Origin: JACCZX01 sp963729165
Lineage (GTDB): Bacteria; Pseudomonadota; Gammaproteobacteria; Burkholderiales; Burkholderiaceae_F
Direction of reading: 5' to 3'
NCBI GenBank assembly: GCA_963729165.1
Contig: CAVSMM010000007.1
Span: 310,001 to 374,000 of the forward strand
Length of the DNA: 64,000 nucleotides
This document shows, piece by piece, positions 20,099 through 28,161 of the stretch (its first letter is position 1; each line of letters begins with the position of its first letter). The notes under the pieces are model-generated. The model did no database searches and was not told the origin of the DNA. It worked only from the letters and a program-made list of their open reading frames with translations. A program made the position numbers and the translations under genes.

Positions 20099-20897
20099 AT
20101 GCGCATCGCGCTCGGCATCGAATACGACGGCGCAACGTTTACCGGTTGGCAGACCCAAGCCGATGGACGTGGCGTGCAGGACGCAGTCGAAAACGCCTTG
20201 GCGCAAGATCGGCGGAAGCGCCATCGCAACCATCTGTGCAGGCCGAACCGACAGCGGTGTTCACGCGCTCGACCAGGTCGTCCACTTCGACACCGATGCC
20301 ACGCGGCCACTAACGGCCTGGGTCCGCGGCGTTAATCGGTTTCTTCCGGCATCAGTTGCGGTTCAGTGGGCGCGGCCGGTCGGCGCCGATTTTCACGCTC
20401 GCTACGGTGCACGCCGCCGGCGCTATGACTACTGGATACTGAATGCGCCGGTGCGGTCGCCACTGGCGCACGCGCGCGCAGGCTGGGTGTTTCGAGCACT
20501 TGACGAAGAGGCGATGCGGCAGGCGGCGGCGCACTTGGTGGGCCGCCACGATTTCACGTCGTTTCGCTCTGCCGAGTGCCAGGCCGCCACGCCGGTGCGA
20601 CAGGTTGAGGAGCTGCGCGTTGATCGAAGCGGGCCTCTGATTCGAATTAGCATCACCGCCAACGCTTTTCTGCACCACATGGTGCGCAACATCGTCGGGG
20701 CACTCGTCTACGTTGGCGTTGGCAGGCGCCCGCACGATTGGATCAAAGAGGTGCTGCAAGCGTCGCGACAGGACGGCGGGTGCGCCGACGTTTGCGGCGG
20801 CGGGGTTGTACCTTGCACGGGTCGAGTACGATCCTGCGTTCTGCCTGCCGGCGCCTGCGCCGGCCCAACCAGTTTGGGTGGGCCTGTTTACCCCTGA
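20099..20897 (+). CDS. truA: tRNA pseudouridine(38-40) synthase (frameshifted)
   Basis: This enzyme makes pseudouridine at tRNA positions 38-40 in the anticodon arm. The ATG at 20099 gives 'MRIALGIEYDGATFTGWQTQ', which is diagnostic. The frame slips near 20205 into 'ATICAGRTDSGVHALDQVVHFD', which contains the catalytic Asp of the GRTDxGVHA motif. The sequence continues through 'HDFTSFRSAECQA' and 'AFLHHMVRNIVGALVYVGVGR'. A second slip near 20765 leads to 'APTFAAAGLYLARVEYDP', and a third would be needed for the stop at 20895-20897, which overlaps trpF as TGATG. Without that third slip the stop is at 20940. Confidence 0.85.
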
Positions 20898-21523
20898 TGC
20901 GTACACGAATCAAGATTTGCGGGCTGACGCGCGAAGCTGATGTGGCCGCCGCGGTTGCGGCCGGCGCGGATGCGATCGGGTTCGTCTGTTATCCGAAGAG
21001 TCCCCGTTACGTTGCACCGATTCGGTTACGTGCGCTCGGCCGTGAGGTCGGTGTGTTCGCCTCGCCGGTGCTGCTGTTCGTGAATGCCGCTTCGGACCTG
21101 ATCGAGGGCGCGCTCGAAATGATGCCGAATGCGCTGCTGCAATTTCATGGTGACGAGCACGAGCCCGCATGCAATCGGTATCGGCGTCCGTATATCCGAT
21201 CGGTTCCAGTGACTGATACCACCGACCTGACCCTTTTCGAAAGCGAGTTTGCCTCGGCAGCTGCGCTGCTGGCCGACGCACCCACCGAAGACTTCGGTGG
21301 CAGTGGACAGACCTTCAACTGGTCGCGCCTGCCTAAGCAGCGCGCCAAGCCTCTCGTGCTCGCCGGTGGTTTGAACGTCGATAACGTCGGCGCCGCGATC
21401 GCTGAAGTGCGCCCGTATGCGGTCGATATCAGCAGCGGGGTCGAGCAGCAGCCGGGCCGCAAGAGCACGCAGAAGATTGAAGAGTTCATTGCAGCGGTAC
21501 GGCGTGCCGATCAGCGCGCATGA
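20897..21523 (+). CDS. trpF: phosphoribosylanthranilate isomerase
   Basis: This intact 208-residue TIM-barrel enzyme isomerises N-(5-phosphoribosyl)anthranilate to CdRP in tryptophan synthesis. The catalytic Cys is C8 in 'RIKICGLTRE'; 'LQFHGDE' and 'LAGGLNVDNV' are family motifs, and 'YAVDISSGVEQQPGRKS' is the phosphate-binding end. It is coupled to truA by TGATG and to trpB by ATGA (21520-21523). The trpF-trpB-trpA order next to truA is usual in betaproteobacteria. Confidence 0.95.
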   Translation: MRTRIKICGLTREADVAAAVAAGADAIGFVCYPKSPRYVAPIRLRALGREVGVFASPVLLFVNAASDLIEGALEMMPNALLQFHGDEHEPACNRYRRPYIRSVPVTDTTDLTLFESEFASAAALLADAPTEDFGGSGQTFNWSRLPKQRAKPLVLAGGLNVDNVGAAIAEVRPYAVDISSGVEQQPGRKSTQKIEEFIAAVRRADQRA

Positions 21524-22719
21524 AGCCGTACGATCTTCCCGACTCGCGCGGTCATTTTGGCCCTTACGGCGGAATTTTCGTCGCCGAGACGTTGATGCAC
21601 GCGCTCGACGAGCTGCGCTCGGCGTATTTGAAGTACCAGCAGGACCCGGAGTTCGTCGCGGAGTTTCAGCGCGAGCTCAAACACTTCGTCGGTCGTCCAA
21701 GTCCCATTTATCACGCACGGCGCTGGTCGGAAATGCTTGGTGGCGCGCAGATTTACCTGAAGCGCGAGGACTTGAATCACACCGGCGCGCACAAGATCAA
21801 CAACACGGTCGGCCAGGCCTTGCTCGCAAAGCGTATGGGAAAGCCGCGCGTGATCGCTGAAACCGGCGCCGGACAGCACGGTGTGGCAACCGCGACGGTT
21901 GCTGCACGCTACGCGATGGAGTGTGTGGTCTATATGGGCGAAGAGGACATGGCGCGTCAGGCTGCCAATGTCTATCGCATGAAGCTATTGGGCGCGAAAG
22001 TAGTGCCGGTCAGCAGCGGCAGCCGCACGCTGAAAGATGCGCTGAACGAAGCGATGCGCGACTGGGTCACCAACGTCGAAAATACTTTCTACATCATCGG
22101 AACCGTTGCGGGCCCGCATCCGTATCCGATGATGGTGCGCGACTTCAATTCGGTAGTGGGCAAGGAATGCATCGAGCAGATGCCCGAGATCGCCGGCCGT
22201 CAGCCCGATGCGGTAATCGCGTGCGTCGGCGGTGGTAGCAACGCGATGGGAATTTTTTACGATTACATTGCGCACAAGGATGTGAAGCTGATCGGCGTTG
22301 AAGCCGCCGGCGAAGGGCTTGCGAGCATGCGGCATGCTGCAAGCCTGCAGCGCGGGGTGCCGGGCGTGTTGCACGGCAATCGCACCTACCTGCTGCAAAA
22401 CGAGGACGGTCAGATCATGGAGACGCATTCGGTCAGCGCGGGTCTCGACTATCCCGGTGTGGGCCCCGAGCACGCATGGCTGAAAGACGAGCGACGCGCC
22501 GAATACGTCGGTGCCACCGATGATGAAGCGCTGCAGGCATTTCACGATTGCTGCCGCATCGAAGGAATTATTCCGGCGCTGGAATCGAGCCACGCACTGG
22601 CATACGCAAGCAGACTCGCACCGACCTTGCCGAAGGATTCGATTCTGCTGGTCAATCTGTCGGGCCGGGGCGACAAGGATTTGCATATCGTTGCCGATCG
22701 CCAAGGCATGAAATTCTGA
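21520..22719 (+). CDS. trpB: tryptophan synthase beta chain
   Basis: This intact 399-residue PLP enzyme condenses indole with serine. The PLP lysine is K92 in 'HTGAHKINN', and 'KPRVIAETGAGQHGVATATVAA' and 'CVGGGSNAMGIFYDY' (phosphate-binding) are present. It forms the alpha2-beta2 complex with TrpA, whose start overlaps its stop as TGATG (22717-22721). Confidence 0.97.
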   Translation: MKPYDLPDSRGHFGPYGGIFVAETLMHALDELRSAYLKYQQDPEFVAEFQRELKHFVGRPSPIYHARRWSEMLGGAQIYLKREDLNHTGAHKINNTVGQALLAKRMGKPRVIAETGAGQHGVATATVAARYAMECVVYMGEEDMARQAANVYRMKLLGAKVVPVSSGSRTLKDALNEAMRDWVTNVENTFYIIGTVAGPHPYPMMVRDFNSVVGKECIEQMPEIAGRQPDAVIACVGGGSNAMGIFYDYIAHKDVKLIGVEAAGEGLASMRHAASLQRGVPGVLHGNRTYLLQNEDGQIMETHSVSAGLDYPGVGPEHAWLKDERRAEYVGATDDEALQAFHDCCRIEGIIPALESSHALAYASRLAPTLPKDSILLVNLSGRGDKDLHIVADRQGMKF

Positions 22720-23537
22720 TGTCGCGCATTGCGGGGCGTTTCAACGAGCTTCACAGCCGCGGGCGCAAGGGCCTGATTGCTTATATATGCGCCGGCGATC
22801 CGTCGCGCGCATCAACGGTGCCGCTACTGCTTGCATTGGCACGTGCCGGCGCCGACGTCATCGAGGTTGGCGTTCCGTTTTCAGACCCGATGGCGGATGG
22901 GCCCGTGATCCAGCGTGCGGCTGAACGTGCGATTCGCAATGGCGTGGGGCTTAAGGAGACGATTCGGATGGTCGGCGAGTTTCGCCGATCGGATGCGGTG
23001 ACGCCGGTTGTTCTGATGGGTTATGCCAATCCAATCGAGCGCATGGGACGCACGCAATTCGCGCGCGATGCACGGACTGCCGGCGTCGACGGCGTTATCG
23101 TGGTCGACTATCCGCCGGAGGAAGCGGTTGAATCATCGGGTCAATTGAAAGCCGCTGGCATCGATCCGATTTTTCTGGTGACGCCGACGACGACCGACGC
23201 GAGAATCGCAGCGATTGCGTCGCAGGCCGCGGGATTTCTGTACTACGTCAGCTTGAGGGGGATTACCGGTGCCGGACATCTCGACGTCGGTGCGGTCGCC
23301 TCGCGCTTGCCTTTGATTCGCCGTCATACTGGGTTACCTGTCGCGGTGGGCTTTGGCATCCGCGACGCTGCGAGCGCGAAAGCGGTGGCGCAGGTCGCCG
23401 ATGCAGTCGTGATTGGCTCGCGGATTATTGAAGAGATGGAGACGGTTTCGACAGAACATGCGGTCCAAGCCGCTGAGAAGTTCGTCGCCGGCATTCGGAT
23501 CGCGATCGACGACGCGCCGGTTGTGCGCGCTGCCTAA
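22719..23537 (+). CDS. trpA: tryptophan synthase alpha chain
   Basis: This intact 272-residue TIM-barrel subunit cleaves indole-3-glycerol phosphate and channels indole to TrpB. The catalytic acids are E49 in 'VIEVGVPFSDPMADGP' and D60. Also present are 'VVDYPPEEAVE' and the phosphate loop 'VGFGIRDAASAKAVAQVADAVVIGS'. The ATG at 22719 is set by the trpB overlap. It is followed by accD after eight bases. Confidence 0.96.
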   Translation: MSRIAGRFNELHSRGRKGLIAYICAGDPSRASTVPLLLALARAGADVIEVGVPFSDPMADGPVIQRAAERAIRNGVGLKETIRMVGEFRRSDAVTPVVLMGYANPIERMGRTQFARDARTAGVDGVIVVDYPPEEAVESSGQLKAAGIDPIFLVTPTTTDARIAAIASQAAGFLYYVSLRGITGAGHLDVGAVASRLPLIRRHTGLPVAVGFGIRDAASAKAVAQVADAVVIGSRIIEEMETVSTEHAVQAAEKFVAGIRIAIDDAPVVRAA

Positions 23538-23545
23538 GGAGACCA

Positions 23546-24418
23546 ATGAGCTGGATTGACAAGATTCTGCCGCCGCGCATCAAGCGCGAAGAGGGCGCTG
23601 CGCGCAAGACAGTGCCCGAAGGCCTATGGACCAAATGTCCGGGGTGTGAAGCCGTTCTGTACACGGCTGAGCTGCAAAAGACCTTGTTTGTGTGCCCGAA
23701 GTGCGCTCAGCATATGCGCATCGGCGCACGGCAGCGGCTCGACGCGCTGCTCGATGCCGAGGGTCGCTACGAAATCGGACAGGAGATTCTGCCGGTCGAC
23801 GCGCTGAAGTTTCGCGACAGCCGGAAGTATCCAGAGCGTCTGCAGCAGGCGATGGAAGACACGGGCGAGACCGACGCGTTGATAGTTATCGGAGGCTCGA
23901 TTCGAGCGCTGCCTGTCGTTGCCGCATGTTTCGAATTCGACTTCATGGGCGGCTCGATGGGTTCAGTGGTCGGCGAACGCTTCGTACGTGGCGTGCAAAC
24001 CGCTATCGAACAGAAGGTGCCGTTTATTTGCATCACGTCGACCGGTGGCGCCCGCATGCAGGAGGGGCTGCTGTCGCTGTTGCAAATGGCAAAGACCACG
24101 GCAATGATCGCGCGCCTTGCGGAAGCGAAACTTCCGTTCATCAGCGTGTTGGCCGACCCAACGATGGGCGGCGTGTCGGCAAGCTTCGCCTTCATGGGCG
24201 ACGTGGTTATCGCAGAGCCGAAGGCGTTGATTGGCTTTGCGGGGCCGCGCGTGATCGAGCAGACCGTACGTGAAACGCTGCCCGAAGGCTTTCAGCGCTC
24301 GGAGTTTCTGTTGACCAAGGGTGCGATCGACATGATCGTGGATCGGCGCCAGATGCGCGACGAGATCGCAGGTCTGTTGGCATTGTTGCTGAAGCAACCG
24401 CTGGAAGCTATCGCTTAG
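23546..24418 (+). CDS. accD: acetyl-CoA carboxylase carboxyltransferase beta subunit
   Basis: This intact 290-residue subunit transfers carboxyl from carboxybiotin to acetyl-CoA with AccA, giving malonyl-CoA. The N-terminal zinc ribbon uses C31, C34, C50 and C53. The crotonase-like core shows 'CITSTGGARMQEGLLSLLQMAKTT' and 'PTMGGVSASFAFMGDVVIAEP'. The ATG follows TAAGGAGACC, a good ribosome-binding site. The adjacency trpA-accD-folC is a widely conserved order. Confidence 0.96.
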   Translation: MSWIDKILPPRIKREEGAARKTVPEGLWTKCPGCEAVLYTAELQKTLFVCPKCAQHMRIGARQRLDALLDAEGRYEIGQEILPVDALKFRDSRKYPERLQQAMEDTGETDALIVIGGSIRALPVVAACFEFDFMGGSMGSVVGERFVRGVQTAIEQKVPFICITSTGGARMQEGLLSLLQMAKTTAMIARLAEAKLPFISVLADPTMGGVSASFAFMGDVVIAEPKALIGFAGPRVIEQTVRETLPEGFQRSEFLLTKGAIDMIVDRRQMRDEIAGLLALLLKQPLEAIA

Positions 24419-24454
24419 GCAGGAAGCCGGCGCTACGCGTCCGGCGACGCAAGC

Positions 24455-25763
24455 TTGTTGGAAAGCCTCTCCTCGTGGCTTGAGCGGATCGAACGACTGC
24501 ATGCCAAGTCGATTGACCTCAGTCTCGATCGTGTGCGCGCAGTTGCGGCTCGCCTTGATCTTTCGCTGGCCTGTCCCACGATTGTTGTCGGCGGCACCAA
24601 CGGCAAAGGCTCGACATGCGCGATGCTCGATTCGATCCTGCGCGCCGCCGGCTACCGCGTTGGCCTGTACACCTCGCCGCACTTGCTCCGATTCAACGAG
24701 CGCGCACGAATCAATGGCGTCGATGCCGACGATGACGCGCTGATCACGCAGTTCGAAGCTGTCGAGCAGGCACGTGCCAATACCACGCTGACCTACTTCG
24801 AATACACGACGCTGGCGCTGCTGCGTTTGTTCTCGCAGTCGAAGCTGGATGCCGCCGTACTCGAGGTCGGACTCGGCGGCAGGCTCGATGCGGTCAACAT
24901 CATCGACGCCGACGTTGCGGTTGTGACGTCGGTCGCCATCGATCATGTTGACTACCTCGGGGCAACACGAGAACTGATCGGCTCGGAAAAGGCACACATC
25001 TATCGCGCGGGTCGCCCGGCGATCTGCAGCGATCCTGAGCCACCGCAATCACTGATCGAGCATGCTTACGCCACTGGTGCAGACCTGTGGCGCTTCGGTC
25101 GCGATTTCAACTATCAGGGCGATCGGCAGCAATGGGCGTATGCCGGCCGGCACCAGCGCCGCGCGAGCCTTCCGTATCCGGCGCTGCGCGGCGCCAATCA
25201 GCTTCTGAATGCCTCCGGTGCGCTTGCCGCCCTTGAATCACTCGCGTCCAAACTCCCCGTGTCACAGCAGGCGGTCCGTCATGGGCTTCTTACGGTGCAT
25301 CTGCTGGCTCGATTTCAAGTACTCCCAGGCAAGCCTGCGATCGTTCTGGACGTCGCGCACAATCCGCACGCTGCGGCCGTGCTTTCGGAAAATCTAGACA
25401 TGATGGGGTTTTATCCGCGCACACATGCCGTCTTCGGCATGTTGAATGACAAGGATATCGGCGGAGTCGTTGCGAGAGTTGGCGACCGAGTCGATCATTG
25501 GTACGCGGGGCCGACGATAGGAGCGCGCGGTGCATCTGCCGGCAGCATCGCGCGACAGATCAGGTGCAGTGTTGCCTGCCGCCTCGGTCACTGAGCATGC
25601 GAGTGTTGCAGACGCGCTCGCTTCAGCGCGTGAGCACGCGAACGCCGATGATAGAATTTTGGCGTTCGGTTCTTTCGTTTCTGTGGCTGAAGTGATGCGC
25701 ACAATCGCTGAAACGAGCGGAACGGTCCAAAGCACGACTTCGCACGTAGCACCATCGCACTAG
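24455..25763 (+). CDS. folC: folylpolyglutamate/dihydrofolate synthase (one frameshift)
   Basis: This is a bifunctional Mur-ligase-like enzyme that adds glutamate to dihydropteroate and folates. The P-loop is 'VVGGTNGKGSTCAMLDSIL' at about residue 47. 'GLYTSPHLLRFNERARING' and 'LEVGLGGRLDAVN' are family motifs, and the C-terminal domain has 'VLDVAHNPHAA' and 'AVFGMLNDKDI'. Near 25540 the frame slips, and the C-terminal sequence continues as 'GAVLPAASVTEHASVADALASA' to 'ILAFGSFVSVAEVMRTI', ending at 25763. The start appears to be a TTG at 24455. The restored length of about 435 residues is normal. Confidence 0.9.
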
Positions 25764-25786
25764 CGCCAGTCCCGCACGGAGCACTC

Positions 25787-26464
25787 ATGGCCTTCTGGCG
25801 CCGCAACGAAAACGCAGCCGATACTCGACCGAAACGCGCTTCGTCCCGCTCGACCGGCGAGACGGCCGCGCGCGGTGAGCCCGCGGATGCGGTGCGCGTG
25901 CGTGCGCGGCGCAGATTAATCGGCGCCGCGGCGCTGCTGTTAACCGTGGCGATCGTGGTTCCAATGCTGCTCGACCCTGAGCCCAAGCCCGCCTCCGACA
26001 ATATCGCGATCGACATCCCGAGCGAGAAGACACCGTTCACGCCGCGGCTGACATTGCCGCCCGTGCCAGGGCCTGAGAACGTTCCGGTCGCTCCGCCGCA
26101 GGAGGTCGCTCCGATCCCGGAAAAGCCTGACGATGTCGCTCGAGCCGCGGAAGCGAAGAAGATTGAAGAGCAGCGAGCGCGGGCGCTGCTTGAAGGCAAA
26201 TCGAAGTCGGTCGCAATAGGAGCTGGCGACAAGACGGCCCGGTTTGTCGTGCAGGCGGCCGCTCCAGCCAGCGAAACTGCAGCACGCGAGCTCGCCGAGC
26301 GGCTGAAAAAGTCCGGACTTGCCCCATATATGGAAAAGGTCGATACCAAGCAGGGTGCGCGCTATCGCGTGCGGCTAGGACCGTATGCATCGCGCGATGA
26401 GGCCGATGGTGTGCGCACTCGCTTGAAAGCACAAGGCATCAGCGCGAACTTGATAACTCTTTAA
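25787..26464 (+). CDS. SPOR-domain cell-division-type protein (DedD/FtsN-like)
   Basis: This 225-residue protein has a basic cytoplasmic N-terminus, one transmembrane helix (about 42-62, 'RRLIGAAALLLTVAIVVPML'), a Pro-rich linker and a C-terminal SPOR domain (about 148-224, 'FVVQAAAPASETAARELAERL' to 'YRVRLGPYASRDEADGVRTRL'). SPOR domains bind denuded septal glycan. The place between folC and purF matches dedD. In many relatives cvpA follows; here purF follows directly. Confidence 0.87.
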   Translation: MAFWRRNENAADTRPKRASSRSTGETAARGEPADAVRVRARRRLIGAAALLLTVAIVVPMLLDPEPKPASDNIAIDIPSEKTPFTPRLTLPPVPGPENVPVAPPQEVAPIPEKPDDVARAAEAKKIEEQRARALLEGKSKSVAIGAGDKTARFVVQAAAPASETAARELAERLKKSGLAPYMEKVDTKQGARYRVRLGPYASRDEADGVRTRLKAQGISANLITL

Positions 26465-26529
26465 AAGTCTATTGCATCGATGCCAACCCTGCGTACGATG
26501 CGCATCGCGACAGCGCGAGGAGACACTCG

Positions 26530-28047
26530 ATGTGCGGGATAGTCGGAGTAGTGGCGACCAGCCCGGTCAACCAGCTGCTGTACGACTCGCTGCAGCTGCT
26601 GCAGCATCGCGGCCAGGATGCAGCAGGGATCGCAACCGGCTCGGGCAGCACGTTTTCGATGTGGAAGGGCAGCGGCATGGTGCGGGAAATCTTCCGCACG
26701 CGAAACATGCGCAACCTGACCGGCAACGTTGGCATCGCCCACGTTCGTTATCCGACCGCCGGCTCGGCGTTCAGCGTTGAGGAAGCGCAGCCGTTTTATG
26801 TGAACGCGCCGTTCGGCATCACGCTGGCGCATAACGGCAATCTGACGAATGCCGAGCAGCTGAAAAGCGAAATGTTCCGCATCGATCGCCGTCACATCAA
26901 CACCAACTCGGATTCTGAGATTCTGCTGAACGTGCTAGCGCACGAGCTGCAGGAGGGAACGTCGAACTACACCCTCGATCCGGCGACAATTTTTCGGTCG
27001 GTCGCTGCGCTGCATCGGCGTGTGCGCGGCGCCTACGCGTGCGTCGCGCACATCGCCGACCACGGAATCGTTGCGTTTCGCGACCCTTACGGGATCCGCC
27101 CGCTGGTTTACGGCGTCAACGAGACCGACGCGGGCACCGAGTATCTGGTTGCGAGCGAATCGGTGGCGCTCGAGGGGCTCGGGTTCAAGTTCGTACGCGA
27201 CGTCGCGCCGGGTGAGGCGATCTTCATCGACATCGACGGCAACTTTTATTCGCAGCAGTGCGCCGACACGCCGACGCTGAATCCGTGCATCTTTGAATAC
27301 GTCTACTTCGCGCGGCCGGACTCGGTGATGAACGGCGTCAGCGTCTATAGCTCGCGCCTGAAGATGGGCGAATATCTCGCGGAGAAGATTCGCAAGCAGA
27401 TCCGCACCGGCGATATCGACGTCGTGATGCCGATTCCCGATACGTCACGTCCCGCGGCGATGCAGCTTTCGGCGAGGCTCGGGCTCGAGTTTCGTGAAGG
27501 CTTTTTCAAGAATCGTTATGTCGGGCGTACGTTCATCATGCCGGGCCAGGCGGTGCGCAAGAGAAGCGTCCGACAAAAGCTAAGCGCCCTGCCCACAGAG
27601 TTCAAGGGTAAGAACGTCTTGCTGGTCGACGATTCAATCGTGCGCGGCACAACATCGCGCGAGATCGTCAACATGGCGCGCGAAGCCGGTGCCAACAAGG
27701 TGATCTTCGCTTCTGCGGCGCCCCCAGTGCGCTATCCGAACGTGTACGGCATCGATATGCCGACGCGCAGCGAACTGATCGCACACGGGCGCTCGGATGA
27801 CGAAATCCAGCGCCTGATCGAAGCCGACGGGCTTGTATATCAGGACATCGATGCGATGAAGCGGTCCGTGTCCGAACTTGGTCCACATCTGACCAGTTTC
27901 GAGGCGAGTTGCTTCGATGGCGTTTACGTGACCGGCGATATCACGCCGGACTATCTGGATCGGCTCGAAGCCGCGCGCGAGCTGGCGGCGATTGCCGAGA
28001 GCGATCCGTACTCGCAGCTGAACCTAAACCTGGCCCAAGCCGATTGA
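26530..28047 (+). CDS. purF: amidophosphoribosyltransferase
   Basis: This intact 505-residue enzyme commits PRPP to purine synthesis by making phosphoribosylamine. The catalytic Cys is residue 2 ('MCGIVGVV'), exposed after Met removal. The glutaminase domain has 'RYPTAGS' and 'HNGNLTNA', and the phosphoribosyltransferase domain has the PRPP loop 'VLLVDDSIVRGTTSREIVNMAREAGA' near residue 363. The ATG follows GAGGAGACACTCG. It lies in the folC-SPOR-purF-metZ run typical of proteobacteria. Confidence 0.96.
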   Translation: MCGIVGVVATSPVNQLLYDSLQLLQHRGQDAAGIATGSGSTFSMWKGSGMVREIFRTRNMRNLTGNVGIAHVRYPTAGSAFSVEEAQPFYVNAPFGITLAHNGNLTNAEQLKSEMFRIDRRHINTNSDSEILLNVLAHELQEGTSNYTLDPATIFRSVAALHRRVRGAYACVAHIADHGIVAFRDPYGIRPLVYGVNETDAGTEYLVASESVALEGLGFKFVRDVAPGEAIFIDIDGNFYSQQCADTPTLNPCIFEYVYFARPDSVMNGVSVYSSRLKMGEYLAEKIRKQIRTGDIDVVMPIPDTSRPAAMQLSARLGLEFREGFFKNRYVGRTFIMPGQAVRKRSVRQKLSALPTEFKGKNVLLVDDSIVRGTTSREIVNMAREAGANKVIFASAAPPVRYPNVYGIDMPTRSELIAHGRSDDEIQRLIEADGLVYQDIDAMKRSVSELGPHLTSFEASCFDGVYVTGDITPDYLDRLEAARELAAIAESDPYSQLNLNLAQAD

Positions 28048-28062
28048 TGTAGCATTCGCGAA

Positions 28063-28116
28063 CGCGCCGATTTGAATCAGCTTGCGGGCGCTTAACAAAT
28101 TCGGCTAAAGCGATGG
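28063..28116 (+). ncRNA. candidate SAM-II riboswitch upstream of metZ
   Basis: The leader matches the compact SAM-II (metA-motif) architecture as I know it. A short stem P1, GCGCC (28064-28068) with GGCGC (28087-28091), encloses a loop that begins GATTTGA and ends in GCTTGC. An A/U-rich linker 'TTAACAAAT' follows, then the hallmark 'GCTAAAGCG' (28104-28112). The loop GCTT (28080-28083) can pair with AAGC (28108-28111), with T77/C78 pairing to G112/A113 (last digits of 28xxx), giving the H-type pseudoknot. SAM-II senses S-adenosylmethionine and is reported mainly upstream of met genes in alphaproteobacteria. A terminator lies directly downstream. This is recognition by eye and has not been tested with a covariance model. 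Confidence 0.72.
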
Positions 28117-28123
28117 TGAACAC

Positions 28124-28161
28124 ACCCGCCTAGCTGACTTTTACGTTGAGGCGGGTTTTTT
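28124..28161 (+). terminator. intrinsic terminator abutting the metZ start
   Basis: ACCCGCCT (28124-28131) pairs with AGGCGGGT (28149-28156), and six T residues (28156-28161) run straight into the metZ ATG at 28162. It can end purF transcription and, with the riboswitch before it, can act as the expression platform. The 3' arm contains GAGG (28148-28151), the only Shine-Dalgarno-like sequence for metZ, so the same hairpin could also hide the ribosome-binding site. Confidence 0.8.

Noticed and set aside
19167..20135. Minus-strand open frame of 322 codons opposite fimV
   Set aside because: It mirrors fimV codon structure and is full of Arg/His; the plus-strand fimV C-terminal domain is recognised instead.
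20840..20870. GC-rich hairpin near the truA end as a terminator
   Set aside because: It lacks a T-run and lies inside the truA-trpF coding overlap.
23963..25048. Minus-strand open frame of 361 codons across accD/folC
   Set aside because: It is antisense to two well-recognised genes and has no family similarity.
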